DNA of 64,000 nt, taken from NCBI GenBank assembly GCA_007116155.1, contig SKJC01000002.1, forward strand, positions 186,001 to 250,000. The letters run 5' to 3'. This document shows, one piece after another, positions 10,278 through 18,800 of this stretch. The notes beneath the pieces are model-generated. The model was not told where the DNA came from and searched no databases. It saw nothing but the letters and a program-made list of their open reading frames with translations. The position numbers and the translations under genes were made by a program. This DNA comes from Candidatus Babeliaceae bacterium (GTDB lineage Bacteria > Babelota > Babeliae > Babelales > Babelaceae). The first letter of the stretch is position 1; every line of letters begins with the position of its first letter.

Positions 10278-10703
10278 TTATTTTGCCAATTGACCTTGAT
10301 GCGGATGCTCAGGTCCTGCATAAATCTTTAACCGATTAATTTGCTGACGCGCAATAATATTCTTTGGTAACATGCCGCGAACTGCATTGCGAATTAAAAA
10401 TTCATGATCACGCTGCAATTTTTCACGCGGCGTCATACGCTTTTGACCACTTCTCCATCCTGTATACCAAACATATTCTTTGTCGGTCATTTTATCGCCT
10501 GTAAAAACAGCTTTTGCTGAGTTTACAACAACAACATACCGAGGAACGTCTGCATGAGGTGTAAACCGAGGATCATTTTTTCCGCGCAAAATATCGGCTA
10601 TTTCTGTAGCAAGACGACCTATAACTTTTTTTGTTGCATCAATGCAAACCCACTCTGGCGCAAAGGTCTCAGCCTTCAAACGAAATGCGCGATTCATATC
10701 CAT
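10278..10703 (-). CDS. rplM: 50S ribosomal protein L13
   Basis: The 141-residue protein has the L13 core WVCIDATKKVIGRLATEIADILRGK, VVVNSAKAVFTGDKMTDKEYVWYTGW and the AVRGMLPKN motif. L13 is an early 50S assembly protein. The usual downstream partner rpsI (S9) is absent: the next features are a hairpin and convergent rseP. The start could also be the third codon (ATG at 10697). A promoter is seen at 10773-10801. Confidence 0.95.
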   Translation of the reverse strand: MDMNRAFRLKAETFAPEWVCIDATKKVIGRLATEIADILRGKNDPRFTPHADVPRYVVVVNSAKAVFTGDKMTDKEYVWYTGWRSGQKRMTPREKLQRDHEFLIRNAVRGMLPKNIIARQQINRLKIYAGPEHPHQGQLAK

Positions 10704-10772
10704 AAAAACACCTATAGCTAACAGTTGCGTATCTAAAAACTTGTTACATAAAAAAACGAGGACTCATACATA

Positions 10773-10801
10773 ATCGTATCGAAAAGAGACATGATGGTCA
10801 A
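10773..10801 (-). promoter_or_regulatory. predicted promoter of rplM
   Basis: Minus-strand TTGACC (10801-10796) and TACGAT (10778-10773) have an ideal 17 nt spacer. The predicted start is near 10766, about 60 nt before rplM. The rest of the 207-nt gap (10704-10911) is AT-rich, with an AAGGA ribosome site for the rightward gene. Confidence 0.55.
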
Positions 10802-10911
10802 ATTGTTGCCAACGCCAAAGCTTTACACCCCCCATAACTCTTTACTTTGAAAATAAAGATCAGTACGTTAAAAATAAAACTATTTCTCAATATACATAAA
10901 AAGGATTTTTC

Positions 10912-12495
10912 ATGAATTTGCCTGCATGGAGCACGCTTCTTCCCCCACTCATTACACTTCTTGCTGCAGGAATAACCAAAAACGTAGGCTTTTCGTTGCT
11001 TCTTGGCATTGGCTTTGGAAGCTATCTTGCCACCGAATTTTCCATAACCGCAAGCCTATCTTTTTCTATACACCGAATCGCATCACAACTCTTCGCACCA
11101 AGCACACTAATTCTCTTTATTTTTCTCTCCCTACTCGCCTTTATAATTGAACTAATGCGCGTATCTGGCGGAGTTGCTGCATACGTTGGGTTCTTACAAA
11201 AACGTATTAAAAATAAGAAACATGCCGAACTCGCAGTATTTGTATTTTCTGGAATTTTTTGCATTGATGACTACATAAATAATATGTTAACCGGCGCAAT
11301 TATACGACCCTTTGCTGAGCGTTTTTCCATAGCTCGAGAAAAAATCGCTTTTTTACTTAATTCACTCAGCTCCCCCGTCGTTGCAATTATCCCTGCAAGC
11401 ACCTGGGCTGCCATGATTATTACCAGATTAGAAACAGGGGGTATCAGCCTAACACAAAGCGCAACGCAACTTATTAGCGCCGACCCCTTCTTTGTCTATC
11501 TTCATGCAATTCCCTGCACCTTTTATTCGTTCCTCATCATTAGTTCTGCACTTTATATTGTTCTATCTCGTCGCGCATATGGTCCAATGCTAGACCTTGA
11601 AAAAAAGGCCGAGCTACAACAACCAATGCAGGAACAGCAGACCCAAAAAATTAAAAATGAAGAATCAATAGCTGGATTTCTTATCCCATTAGCATGTTTT
11701 TTACTATTCTTACCAATATTCTTACTATATCTTGGCAATAGCAACCTTTTTGGTGGAACAAATTCTGTATTAGACGCCCTAAAAACCACCAACATTATGG
11801 CTAGCTTCTGTTATACAGGCGCAATCGCCGCCATTATTCTGGGTACTTTTTTAATACATCAAAAAAAAGAAACAATAAAAAGCCTCGTTAACATTAGTAT
11901 CCAAAGTATATGGAGCATGAGAAACTCTTTCAAAATTCTCACGCTCGCCTTTACCCTTGGAGCAATAATATCACAAGACTTACACGCAGGATCGTATATC
12001 GCCTCACTTATCTGCTGCAACTTATCAACTTTTTTATTACCGGCAATAATCTTCCTTCTTGCTTCAGCGACAACGGCATCAACCGGTTCATCCTGGGGCA
12101 CCATCGCAATTATCACTCCACTTGCACTACAAACAATCGCTACATTAACAGATACATCGCTACCCGCAACACTAAGCAACACGCCCTTGCTGTACCAAAC
12201 TATTGGCGCGATATTATCAGGCGCCGTAGCTGGAGCACATATTTCGCCTCTAACAGAAGCAACTATTATCTCTTCCACAGCAGCACAAGCTGACCACTTA
12301 CAACATGTAAAAACACAATTAGTGTATGCAACACCAGCATTTTTGATAACTGGACTACTATTTTTAATAACCGGACTCTATCCGGATATCACTACAAACT
12401 TAGGCTCTTGCACCATCATGCTCATACTAGGCATTACAATCACGATAAGCGTTATTGGCCTAATAAGTCATAAAAAAGAAAACTGCTATAATTAA
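10912..12495 (+). CDS. NhaC-family Na+/H+ antiporter
   Basis: The 527-residue polytopic protein (about 11-12 hydrophobic helices) matches the NhaC family. The key blocks are GIFCIDDYINNMLTGAIIRPFAE followed by IAREKIAFLLNSLSSPVVAIIPASTW, and the later ATTASTGSSWGTIAIITPLAL. Such carriers exchange Na+ for H+ across the inner membrane; some NhaC relatives instead exchange amino or organic acids. An AAGGA site precedes the ATG. Its stop overlaps that of the convergent pepP gene by 4 nt. The substrate cannot be fixed from sequence alone. Confidence 0.8.
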   Translation: MNLPAWSTLLPPLITLLAAGITKNVGFSLLLGIGFGSYLATEFSITASLSFSIHRIASQLFAPSTLILFIFLSLLAFIIELMRVSGGVAAYVGFLQKRIKNKKHAELAVFVFSGIFCIDDYINNMLTGAIIRPFAERFSIAREKIAFLLNSLSSPVVAIIPASTWAAMIITRLETGGISLTQSATQLISADPFFVYLHAIPCTFYSFLIISSALYIVLSRRAYGPMLDLEKKAELQQPMQEQQTQKIKNEESIAGFLIPLACFLLFLPIFLLYLGNSNLFGGTNSVLDALKTTNIMASFCYTGAIAAIILGTFLIHQKKETIKSLVNISIQSIWSMRNSFKILTLAFTLGAIISQDLHAGSYIASLICCNLSTFLLPAIIFLLASATTASTGSSWGTIAIITPLALQTIATLTDTSLPATLSNTPLLYQTIGAILSGAVAGAHISPLTEATIISSTAAQADHLQHVKTQLVYATPAFLITGLLFLITGLYPDITTNLGSCTIMLILGITITISVIGLISHKKENCYN

Positions 12496-13724
12496 ATAGT
12501 TTTAATCTCAGCACATAAACGCTCAACATCCTCAACAGAACGAGGAAGTGAATCGCTCAAGCAAACTGCACCACCAGAAACAATCCAAAAATCATCTTCA
12601 ATGCGAATTCCTATGTTTTCTTCTGGAATATAAACACCTGGCTCGATAGTTATCACATCGCCTTCAACTAAAGGCTCGGAATACGATCCGATATCATGAA
12701 CATCTAATCCAAGATAATGACCAATGCCATGAATAAAATAGGCATCTAAATTATGCTCCTTAAAGATAGCGCACGCTATATGATGCAATGATTTTTCTGG
12801 TTCTTCAGGATTGCGCAAGAACATGCCTGGACATGCAGCCTCAGCAACCGCTTCTTGAACTGAAAGAACAATTTCATATAAATACCGCTGCCGATCTGAA
12901 AATTTTCCAGAAACTGGATACGTGCGTGAAATATCAGCACAATAACCTTCAAACTTAGCCCCAACATCCACAACCACAAGATCATTCTTCTCTATAGCAA
13001 TATTAGCAGGCTTATGATGAAGCACCGTGGCATTCACTCCACTCGCAACAACCGATGGAAAAGCCAATGCAGCACCATGCTCTGTAAAAAGATATTCAAC
13101 AGCAGCACGCACTGTTAATTCATTCGGCGATTTATCAAGAATACTGTAAATAGCAGCTTCATGCGCTAACGCGGTAATATCACAAGCTCGAGTAAGATGG
13201 CCCACCTCAACCTTTGTTTTTCTCCGACGAAGATGTGCAATTTCAGAATCAATAGAAACAACGTGCGCATGTAATTCTGGCAATAAAAGCTCAAATCTCA
13301 ATCCTAATGGATGCTTACACCAACCAACTGAAAGCCCCTTTTCAAACCAATCTTTCAAGTCACCTAGCAAATTACTCCAAATGGCAGCCGGATCAAACAA
13401 CGAGACCGAAAAACGCGTACACTCTTCACCAAGAAAAACTACTGAATCAAATCCAAGCTTTTGGGCAACCTCTAAACTGGGAATAATAGAATCACCCTCC
13501 CAGCGAAGCCGCTCAGAACGGTACCGGGGAACATACAATATAGAAGTTCCATCAGGCATGATACAACATGCCAACCCCAATTGACGAAGCCCTGTAAAAT
13601 AAAAAAAAGTATTTACATCACCACAAGGACTATTCCCGACATCTACGGGCGCAAATAACGCAACCGAATGCTGCAATCGTTCAACCAATACTCGACGACG
13701 TTCCGCATATACGTGATTTTCCAT
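12492..13724 (-). CDS. pepP: Xaa-Pro aminopeptidase (M24B)
   Basis: The 410-residue pita-bread metallopeptidase removes N-terminal residues next to proline. All five metal ligands are visible: Asp253 and Asp264 (VVDVGAKFEGYCADISRTYP), His336 (HGIGHYLGLDVHD), Glu361 (ITIEPGVY) and Glu376 (IRIEDD). An N-terminal creatinase-like domain occupies roughly residues 1-170. It is the last gene of a yidC-recR-pepP operon, 16 nt after recR. Expected location is the cytoplasm. Confidence 0.92.
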   Translation of the reverse strand: MENHVYAERRRVLVERLQHSVALFAPVDVGNSPCGDVNTFFYFTGLRQLGLACCIMPDGTSILYVPRYRSERLRWEGDSIIPSLEVAQKLGFDSVVFLGEECTRFSVSLFDPAAIWSNLLGDLKDWFEKGLSVGWCKHPLGLRFELLLPELHAHVVSIDSEIAHLRRRKTKVEVGHLTRACDITALAHEAAIYSILDKSPNELTVRAAVEYLFTEHGAALAFPSVVASGVNATVLHHKPANIAIEKNDLVVVDVGAKFEGYCADISRTYPVSGKFSDRQRYLYEIVLSVQEAVAEAACPGMFLRNPEEPEKSLHHIACAIFKEHNLDAYFIHGIGHYLGLDVHDIGSYSEPLVEGDVITIEPGVYIPEENIGIRIEDDFWIVSGGAVCLSDSLPRSVEDVERLCAEIKTI

Positions 13725-13740
13725 AATAAAAATCTTTCTA

Positions 13741-14337
13741 TTAAAAGATACGACGATCCAAAAGTGCTTTATTTAACGTTAAACGATCAGAATACTCAAG
13801 AGCAATACCCACAGGGAGTCCTCGAGCTAAGCACGTAACAACCACGCCGCTTGACTTTAAAGAACGAGCAAGCAAGGCGCTTGTCGCATCACCCTCCGGC
13901 GATTGGTTAATAGCCAAAATAACTTCCTTAACCGACCCATCAATACGTTTTTTCAGCTGTTCTATCGACAAATCATCTGGTCCTATTCCATCCAAGGGGG
14001 ATAGTACGCCACCAAGAACATGATACATGCCCTTAAACACACCAGTTTGTTCTATTGCTTGTAAGTCATGCCACGATTCTACAACACATAACAAACTAGC
14101 ATCTCGCCTGCTCACATTACAAAACATGCATCCAGAAGATTTTTCACTCCAAGCCCAACAAACCGGACATCGACACAAACCGTTACAAGAATCTAAAAGA
14201 ATTCTACAAAAATCCTCACGTTGCGACTCTGATAATTCTAAAAAATGCTGTGCAACTCGATATACATTTTTTGATGCAAGATACGGCAGCCGTTGCAGCT
14301 GCCGTATTAATCTTTGCAAAGAAGGCAATTCTTCCAC
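13741..14337 (-). CDS. recR: recombination mediator RecR
   Basis: The 198-residue protein has an N-terminal helix-hairpin-helix (RQLQRLPYLASKNVYRVA), a C4 zinc finger (Cys57, Cys60, Cys70, Cys73) and a Toprim domain (LLCVVESWHDLQAIEQTG, VILAINQSPEGDATSALL). With RecO it loads RecA at gaps. The start is GTG, overlapping the yidC stop by one base (TAGTG). In the Toprim domain the family's usual NPxxEG reads NQSPEGD. Confidence 0.95.
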   Translation of the reverse strand: MEELPSLQRLIRQLQRLPYLASKNVYRVAQHFLELSESQREDFCRILLDSCNGLCRCPVCWAWSEKSSGCMFCNVSRRDASLLCVVESWHDLQAIEQTGVFKGMYHVLGGVLSPLDGIGPDDLSIEQLKKRIDGSVKEVILAINQSPEGDATSALLARSLKSSGVVVTCLARGLPVGIALEYSDRLTLNKALLDRRIF

Positions 14338-15932
14338 TACGCATACACCCGCTTTAAGATAAATCCTTGAAGCAATCTAAATAGCAGGCCAACAAGAATA
14401 AATATCGTCAAACCTGCGGACAACTTAAATGCCACACCCATAAAGACAAGCGCCATAACTAATGCGACCAATAACTGTACAGGCTGAATTTTTTTCTTAC
14501 CACCATGCATACCTGTCAACACCATGGAAGCAACCATTGCAAAGCCAACAATCCATGGCAAAATCGCATCAGGCTGTGAAAGGTCAGTAATCCAAAAAAC
14601 AAATGGCGCATGATATAATTCAATTGCACTCGATAAAACACGATTTAAAGCTATAAAAAAGGGCGTTTGAAGTAATAATGGCAAAATCTGTGAAGCCCCT
14701 ATGCCCATCTCTTTCATAAGTTCCATCTGTGCTTGCCGCAACATTTCCGGATCATTCGCATACTTCTTTTTAATCAATGCCTGCTTACGACTATATTCAC
14801 GCTGACGCTCTTCAGCTTTCCATCCCGAAATAATGGATTTGTTGGTAAACGGCGCAAGCAACAAATTCATAACAATCGTCACAATTACGATTGCCCACCC
14901 ATAATTTTTAACATAATGATTTACCAAATTGAGAATCCAGAGCAACCATTGAGCAAAAAAAGAAAACCAACCATACTCCATCAATCCTTCAAGCCGGGCA
15001 TCCACAGATGCTAGCTTTGCTGTTTCTTTAGGCCCACAATAAAATCGCATCTTCCAGTTGTGTGCCGTGTTTATCTCAGGACCTTCTAAAATGAATCCTG
15101 GGCGACCTTCTGGAGTTAACCAGAAATAACCTCGCCGCACAAATTTATGTATATCAGTTACCAAGGCACATGCAAAATAACGATCCTGCACACCAATAAC
15201 TTCAGGCTGCGCCCAAACAGACTGCGCTATTTTTTTCGCATAAATTTTGTCGATTTTCCCATTTTTTGACACAACAAAACCTGGATATTTATCCCAATCA
15301 CGAGCTAAATCAAGATTGGGCGCAGCAACAAAAATACGTGGGCGAACCGATTTTGTACCAAGCGGCTCAATTGTTATTTCAAGATCAACAACCGGCAAAT
15401 CCTTAACGACCGAAAACCGCTTAGTGATACGAGCATCTTTATTCTCTGCAATAAAACCAGCACCATCCCCTGCAAGCTTTTGATAAACATATGGAGTCTC
15501 CTTATCTAAAGCAACCAAGAACAACGCCTGCTCTAAATCGTTGCCAGCACTCTGCTGAAGAAAATTCATATCAATAGCTTTATCTTCAATAATCTGGCTA
15601 TATACCCCATTAGACAACCCAGCACCAAAAGATGAAAATTGGTATTGTAATTGCTCGGAGGTCAAGACAGTATAGCTTTGCTGTGCTTCCCCACTTGGCA
15701 ATGAACTATCAAGAAAATCAACATCCCGTAACAATGGCATGCTAACTTCAGCAACAGTTTGCACCTCATAGCAAGAGCCTGCAACAGCCGATTGCGTTGG
15801 TTTTATCCTCTGCTCAATTGCCTTAGGCGCCATCGGAAAAAAATATGACAAAGCCTTACTTATAACCGCGTTTAAAGCCCAAAACAACAAAATAAAAAGC
15901 GCTATCTGCAAAAAACGTTCTCGCCAATTCAT
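14337..15932 (-). CDS. yidC: membrane protein insertase YidC
   Basis: The 531-residue protein has an N-terminal membrane helix (about 9-28), a large periplasmic beta-domain (about 50-340) and the conserved insertase core from about 345. The core includes NYGWAIVIVTIVMNLLLAPFTNKS, the coiled cytoplasmic loop with KKKYANDPEMLRQAQMELMKEMG and QTPFFIALNRVL. It inserts and folds inner-membrane proteins, alone or with Sec. The long periplasmic domain is the Gram-negative type. The usual neighbours rnpA and rpmH are absent; a divergent merR-type gene lies upstream. Confidence 0.95.
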   Translation of the reverse strand: MNWRERFLQIALFILLFWALNAVISKALSYFFPMAPKAIEQRIKPTQSAVAGSCYEVQTVAEVSMPLLRDVDFLDSSLPSGEAQQSYTVLTSEQLQYQFSSFGAGLSNGVYSQIIEDKAIDMNFLQQSAGNDLEQALFLVALDKETPYVYQKLAGDGAGFIAENKDARITKRFSVVKDLPVVDLEITIEPLGTKSVRPRIFVAAPNLDLARDWDKYPGFVVSKNGKIDKIYAKKIAQSVWAQPEVIGVQDRYFACALVTDIHKFVRRGYFWLTPEGRPGFILEGPEINTAHNWKMRFYCGPKETAKLASVDARLEGLMEYGWFSFFAQWLLWILNLVNHYVKNYGWAIVIVTIVMNLLLAPFTNKSIISGWKAEERQREYSRKQALIKKKYANDPEMLRQAQMELMKEMGIGASQILPLLLQTPFFIALNRVLSSAIELYHAPFVFWITDLSQPDAILPWIVGFAMVASMVLTGMHGGKKKIQPVQLLVALVMALVFMGVAFKLSAGLTIFILVGLLFRLLQGFILKRVYA

Positions 15933-15985
15933 AGAATAATAACCTTTAAAAATAGAAGCACTACAAAAAAACTTTTATCTAAATA

Positions 15986-16015
15986 TTAACATGGAAAGAA
16001 ACAATGTGCTAGCAT
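15986..16015 (+). promoter_or_regulatory. predicted promoter of the merR-type gene
   Basis: TTAACA (15986-15991), an 18 nt spacer and TAGCAT (16010-16015) preceded by TGC form a plausible extended -10 promoter. The predicted start is about 28 nt before the ATG. Confidence 0.45.
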
Positions 16016-16049
16016 CAAGCCAATATAGCGCTATCACAAGGAGCTTGCT

Positions 16050-16421
16050 ATGAGACCCGACCAAAAAACATTTCGGATAGGAACATTAACCCAAACACTA
16101 TTGCACTATGGCATTCATGCTGAACCCTCTGCAATTCGTTTTTGGGAAAAAGAATTCGCCATTAAGCCCAAACGATCAAAAAAAGGTCATCGTTTTTATA
16201 CACAAGAAGACATCGATCGCTTTATTCAGATTCACGACCTATTACATACAAAAAAATTTACTATAGCTGGTGCAAAACAGTTACTTTTACATTCAGACCA
16301 ACCACCACGCATAAAAATACCATCTCGCAACGAACCAGTCCAAAACCACTCTAAAAATCATCTTATATCAACGCTCACAGAAATTAAAAACCAGCTAACA
16401 CGGATTAAAAATTTAGTATAA
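16050..16421 (+). CDS. MerR-family transcriptional regulator
   Basis: The 123-residue protein has a MerR winged-helix domain (residues about 7-75): FRIGTLTQTL, AIRFWEKEFAIKPKRSKKGHRFYTQEDIDRFIQIHDLLHTKKFTIAGAKQLL. A short basic helical tail (about 95-123) may dimerise. No metal-binding cysteines or ligand-binding domain are present, so the signal is unknown. A strong AAGGAG site precedes the ATG. It sits between divergent yidC and co-directional murC. Confidence 0.85.
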   Translation: MRPDQKTFRIGTLTQTLLHYGIHAEPSAIRFWEKEFAIKPKRSKKGHRFYTQEDIDRFIQIHDLLHTKKFTIAGAKQLLLHSDQPPRIKIPSRNEPVQNHSKNHLISTLTEIKNQLTRIKNLV

Positions 16422-16463
16422 ACTAAAGCGATATAGCATAGCTTTTCAAATAGGTTATTTCGC

Positions 16464-17879
16464 ATGATTCGAGGCTCTGAACATTTTCACTTTGCTGGTA
16501 TAGGCGGCATTGGAATGAGTGCACTTGCTGGTTTCTTAAAAGCTCAACAATATACTGTTTCAGGATCTGATACAAACCTAGAGCAAAAAACAATTACTCA
16601 ATTAACAGCACAAGGATGCACAATTACCTCTCAAGATACTGTTGACCTTGCTATACTGCGCCCTGATTACCTGATTTATTCAACTGCTATAGCACCCAAT
16701 GCACCAATCAGAAGAGCTGCAGAATCTCTCAACATTCCCTGCATTCATCGATCTGAACTTTTAGCCGAAATAACAAAACAATATTTTTGTATAGCCGTCA
16801 CCGGTGCCCATGGAAAAACAACAACAAGCGCCATGATCAGCCACATCCTTCAGCATTGTAACAAAAAACCAAATCTACTACTGGGCGGGTTTCTGCAATC
16901 AATCAATTCCAATTTTTACTCGGATAACAGTCGTTATTTAGTTGTTGAAGCCGACGAAAGTGATCGATCTATGACGCGACTCTTTCCATCAATTGCACTC
17001 ATCACAAACATTGACAAAGAACATACCGAAACCTATAAAAGTATAGAAACAATGGAACAAGCATGTATCGAGTTCATGCAGCGTGTGCCATGGTTCGGCA
17101 AAGTCATCTGTTTTTTAGATCAAGACTATAATCAATGGAAGCAACTTCCCTCAGATCTTACCACTAAGTGCGTTTTTTATGGTCGAACGCCCAAGGCGAC
17201 GGTCCAAATACAACATGAATGTGATACTGCACATGGAAGCTCTGCAACAATACAATTTCCCAACAAGACGTCGATTGACTTACAAATACCTTACAGTGGA
17301 ACTCACAACATAGAAAATGCCGCCGGAGCACTAACAGCAGCATATCTTTGTGGAATAAATCTTGAAGATGCTGCCAAAGCGCTCGCCGCCTATCCCGGAG
17401 CAGAACAACGCTTTACCCTGCGCGGACACTATCAAAACGCTCAAATAATAGACGATTATGCACATCACCCAACAGAAATACATCATGCCCTCAGCATGGC
17501 TCGTAAAAAAAACCCAAAACGGTTACTTGTTGTTTTTCAACCACACCGATATAGCCGCACTGAATCATTATGGGATGATTTCATACAAACATTTAACCAG
17601 CACGCAATAGATAAGCTCTACATAACAGACATTTATGCCGCCAGCGAGAACGAAAGCCAGAGCGAAAAAACCTCACAACATTTAGCTGCCGCTATCAACA
17701 TTCATAGTAATAAAAAATATGCTCACTATATACCCGCAGACAAAGAATTTTCTCTCATACAAAAAGAACTAGAAAAAACGGTATGCAGTGGTGATCTAGT
17801 CCTATTCCTTGGCGCTGGACCTGTAAATAGGCTTTCCCTAGAACTGATTAAAAACAACCAAAAATCATTGAAGAAATAA
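16464..17879 (+). CDS. murC: UDP-N-acetylmuramate--L-alanine ligase
   Basis: The 471-residue cytoplasmic Mur ligase adds L-Ala to UDP-MurNAc, the first step of the peptidoglycan stem. Features are the N-terminal Rossmann motif FAGIGGIGMSALA, the P-loop VTGAHGKTTTS (about 113), VVEADESDRS, SGTHNIENAAGAL and DDYAHHPTEI. Its presence as a lone mur gene indicates that cell-wall precursor synthesis is retained. The 3' end overlaps a convergent gene by 15 nt. Confidence 0.95.
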   Translation: MIRGSEHFHFAGIGGIGMSALAGFLKAQQYTVSGSDTNLEQKTITQLTAQGCTITSQDTVDLAILRPDYLIYSTAIAPNAPIRRAAESLNIPCIHRSELLAEITKQYFCIAVTGAHGKTTTSAMISHILQHCNKKPNLLLGGFLQSINSNFYSDNSRYLVVEADESDRSMTRLFPSIALITNIDKEHTETYKSIETMEQACIEFMQRVPWFGKVICFLDQDYNQWKQLPSDLTTKCVFYGRTPKATVQIQHECDTAHGSSATIQFPNKTSIDLQIPYSGTHNIENAAGALTAAYLCGINLEDAAKALAAYPGAEQRFTLRGHYQNAQIIDDYAHHPTEIHHALSMARKKNPKRLLVVFQPHRYSRTESLWDDFIQTFNQHAIDKLYITDIYAASENESQSEKTSQHLAAAINIHSNKKYAHYIPADKEFSLIQKELEKTVCSGDLVLFLGAGPVNRLSLELIKNNQKSLKK

Positions 17880-18284
17880 AGAAACTAGAGAATATGTATT
17901 CTTTTTTTGCAAACATTGAACTATGTGAATTGCAACGCAACTTTTGCCTGGTTTTTGAAACACTAACATATACTCATTAGTCGACACAGAAGAAAGAAGT
18001 AAGTCCCAACCCCAAAACTCCATCTCTTTTTCATAAAAACCCTTAACAGCATCACCCCGCATATTCACCCGATAATTGCAAATCGCGCGCCCATCAGAAG
18101 GTTTATCAGAAATTGTAGTTGATGAAATAACACTGCCTAAAGGAAGGGGAAGATCTGCATATCGCGCTTCAAACAGCTCAGCTGAAGAAGATACTTCTTC
18201 CAAACTAAGCCGCGCAATCGGTCGATAACATGAAGGAATAAGACATACGCTTACACCAAGAAACAACCAAATAACACGATCCAC
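17865..18284 (-). CDS. small predicted lipoprotein, function unknown
   Basis: The 139-residue protein starts at a GTG with a GGAGGGG ribosome site. It has a hydrophobic signal (about 4-17) ending at a lipobox-like IPSC (Cys19). The mature part is a compact alpha/beta domain (ICNYRVNMRGDAVKGFYEKEMEFWGWDLL, then EYMLVFQKPGKSCVAIHI). This pattern resembles small periplasmic domains in which a helix ending in GW precedes a beta sheet. I do not recognise a named family. It lies 23 nt after rplS and may be the last gene of the ffh operon. Confidence 0.65.
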   Translation of the reverse strand: MDRVIWLFLGVSVCLIPSCYRPIARLSLEEVSSSAELFEARYADLPLPLGSVISSTTISDKPSDGRAICNYRVNMRGDAVKGFYEKEMEFWGWDLLLSSVSTNEYMLVFQKPGKSCVAIHIVQCLQKKNTYSLVSLFLQ

Positions 18285-18307
18285 CTATATCTTCCCCTCC
18301 ATAAATC

Positions 18308-18760
18308 TTATTCAGCTGAAGCTGGTTCCTGCGCTTGTTCCTGAGCAGAAACATTTCGCTCTTCTTTGCTACGAGCACGACGCTCTTGCGCTTCATGAGA
18401 CAATACCAACTCTTGAACACGCGCCCTCTTGCCAATACGACTTCTCATGTAATACAACTTCGCACGACGAACATCACCACGACGAAGAAATTCAACACCT
18501 TCTAAGCGAGGAGAATAAAAAGGGAAAATACGCTCAACAGCAATACCGTTAGCACCAATGCGACGGACAATAAAGGTTGAAGAAATACCATTATTATGAA
18601 CAGCAATTACATCGCCTTCAAAATACTGCGTACGCTCTTTATTTCCTTCTTTAATGCGATATGCAACGCGAACTGCATCACCAGCGTTAAACTCTGGAAG
18701 TTTATGACCTTCAACACCACGATCTAATATCGTTTCTTTTGTTATACCTTTTGCCTTCAT
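18308..18760 (-). CDS. rplS: 50S ribosomal protein L19
   Basis: The 150-residue L19 has the FNAGDAVRVAYRIKEGNKERTQYFEGDVIA core, IVRRIGANGIAVERIFPFYSPRLEGVEFLRRGDVRRAKLYYMRSRIGKRARV and bridge-forming basic residues. It sits at the 30S-50S interface. A charged, low-complexity tail (about 25 residues, rich in Glu, Gln and Ala) extends it beyond the roughly 115 residues usual in many bacteria. It is last of the rpsP-khpA-trmD-rplS set, about 40 nt after trmD. Confidence 0.95.
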   Translation of the reverse strand: MKAKGITKETILDRGVEGHKLPEFNAGDAVRVAYRIKEGNKERTQYFEGDVIAVHNNGISSTFIVRRIGANGIAVERIFPFYSPRLEGVEFLRRGDVRRAKLYYMRSRIGKRARVQELVLSHEAQERRARSKEERNVSAQEQAQEPASAE

Positions 18761-18800
18761 ATTCGCCTCAAAAAATCAATACCATACTAACTTATACTAT

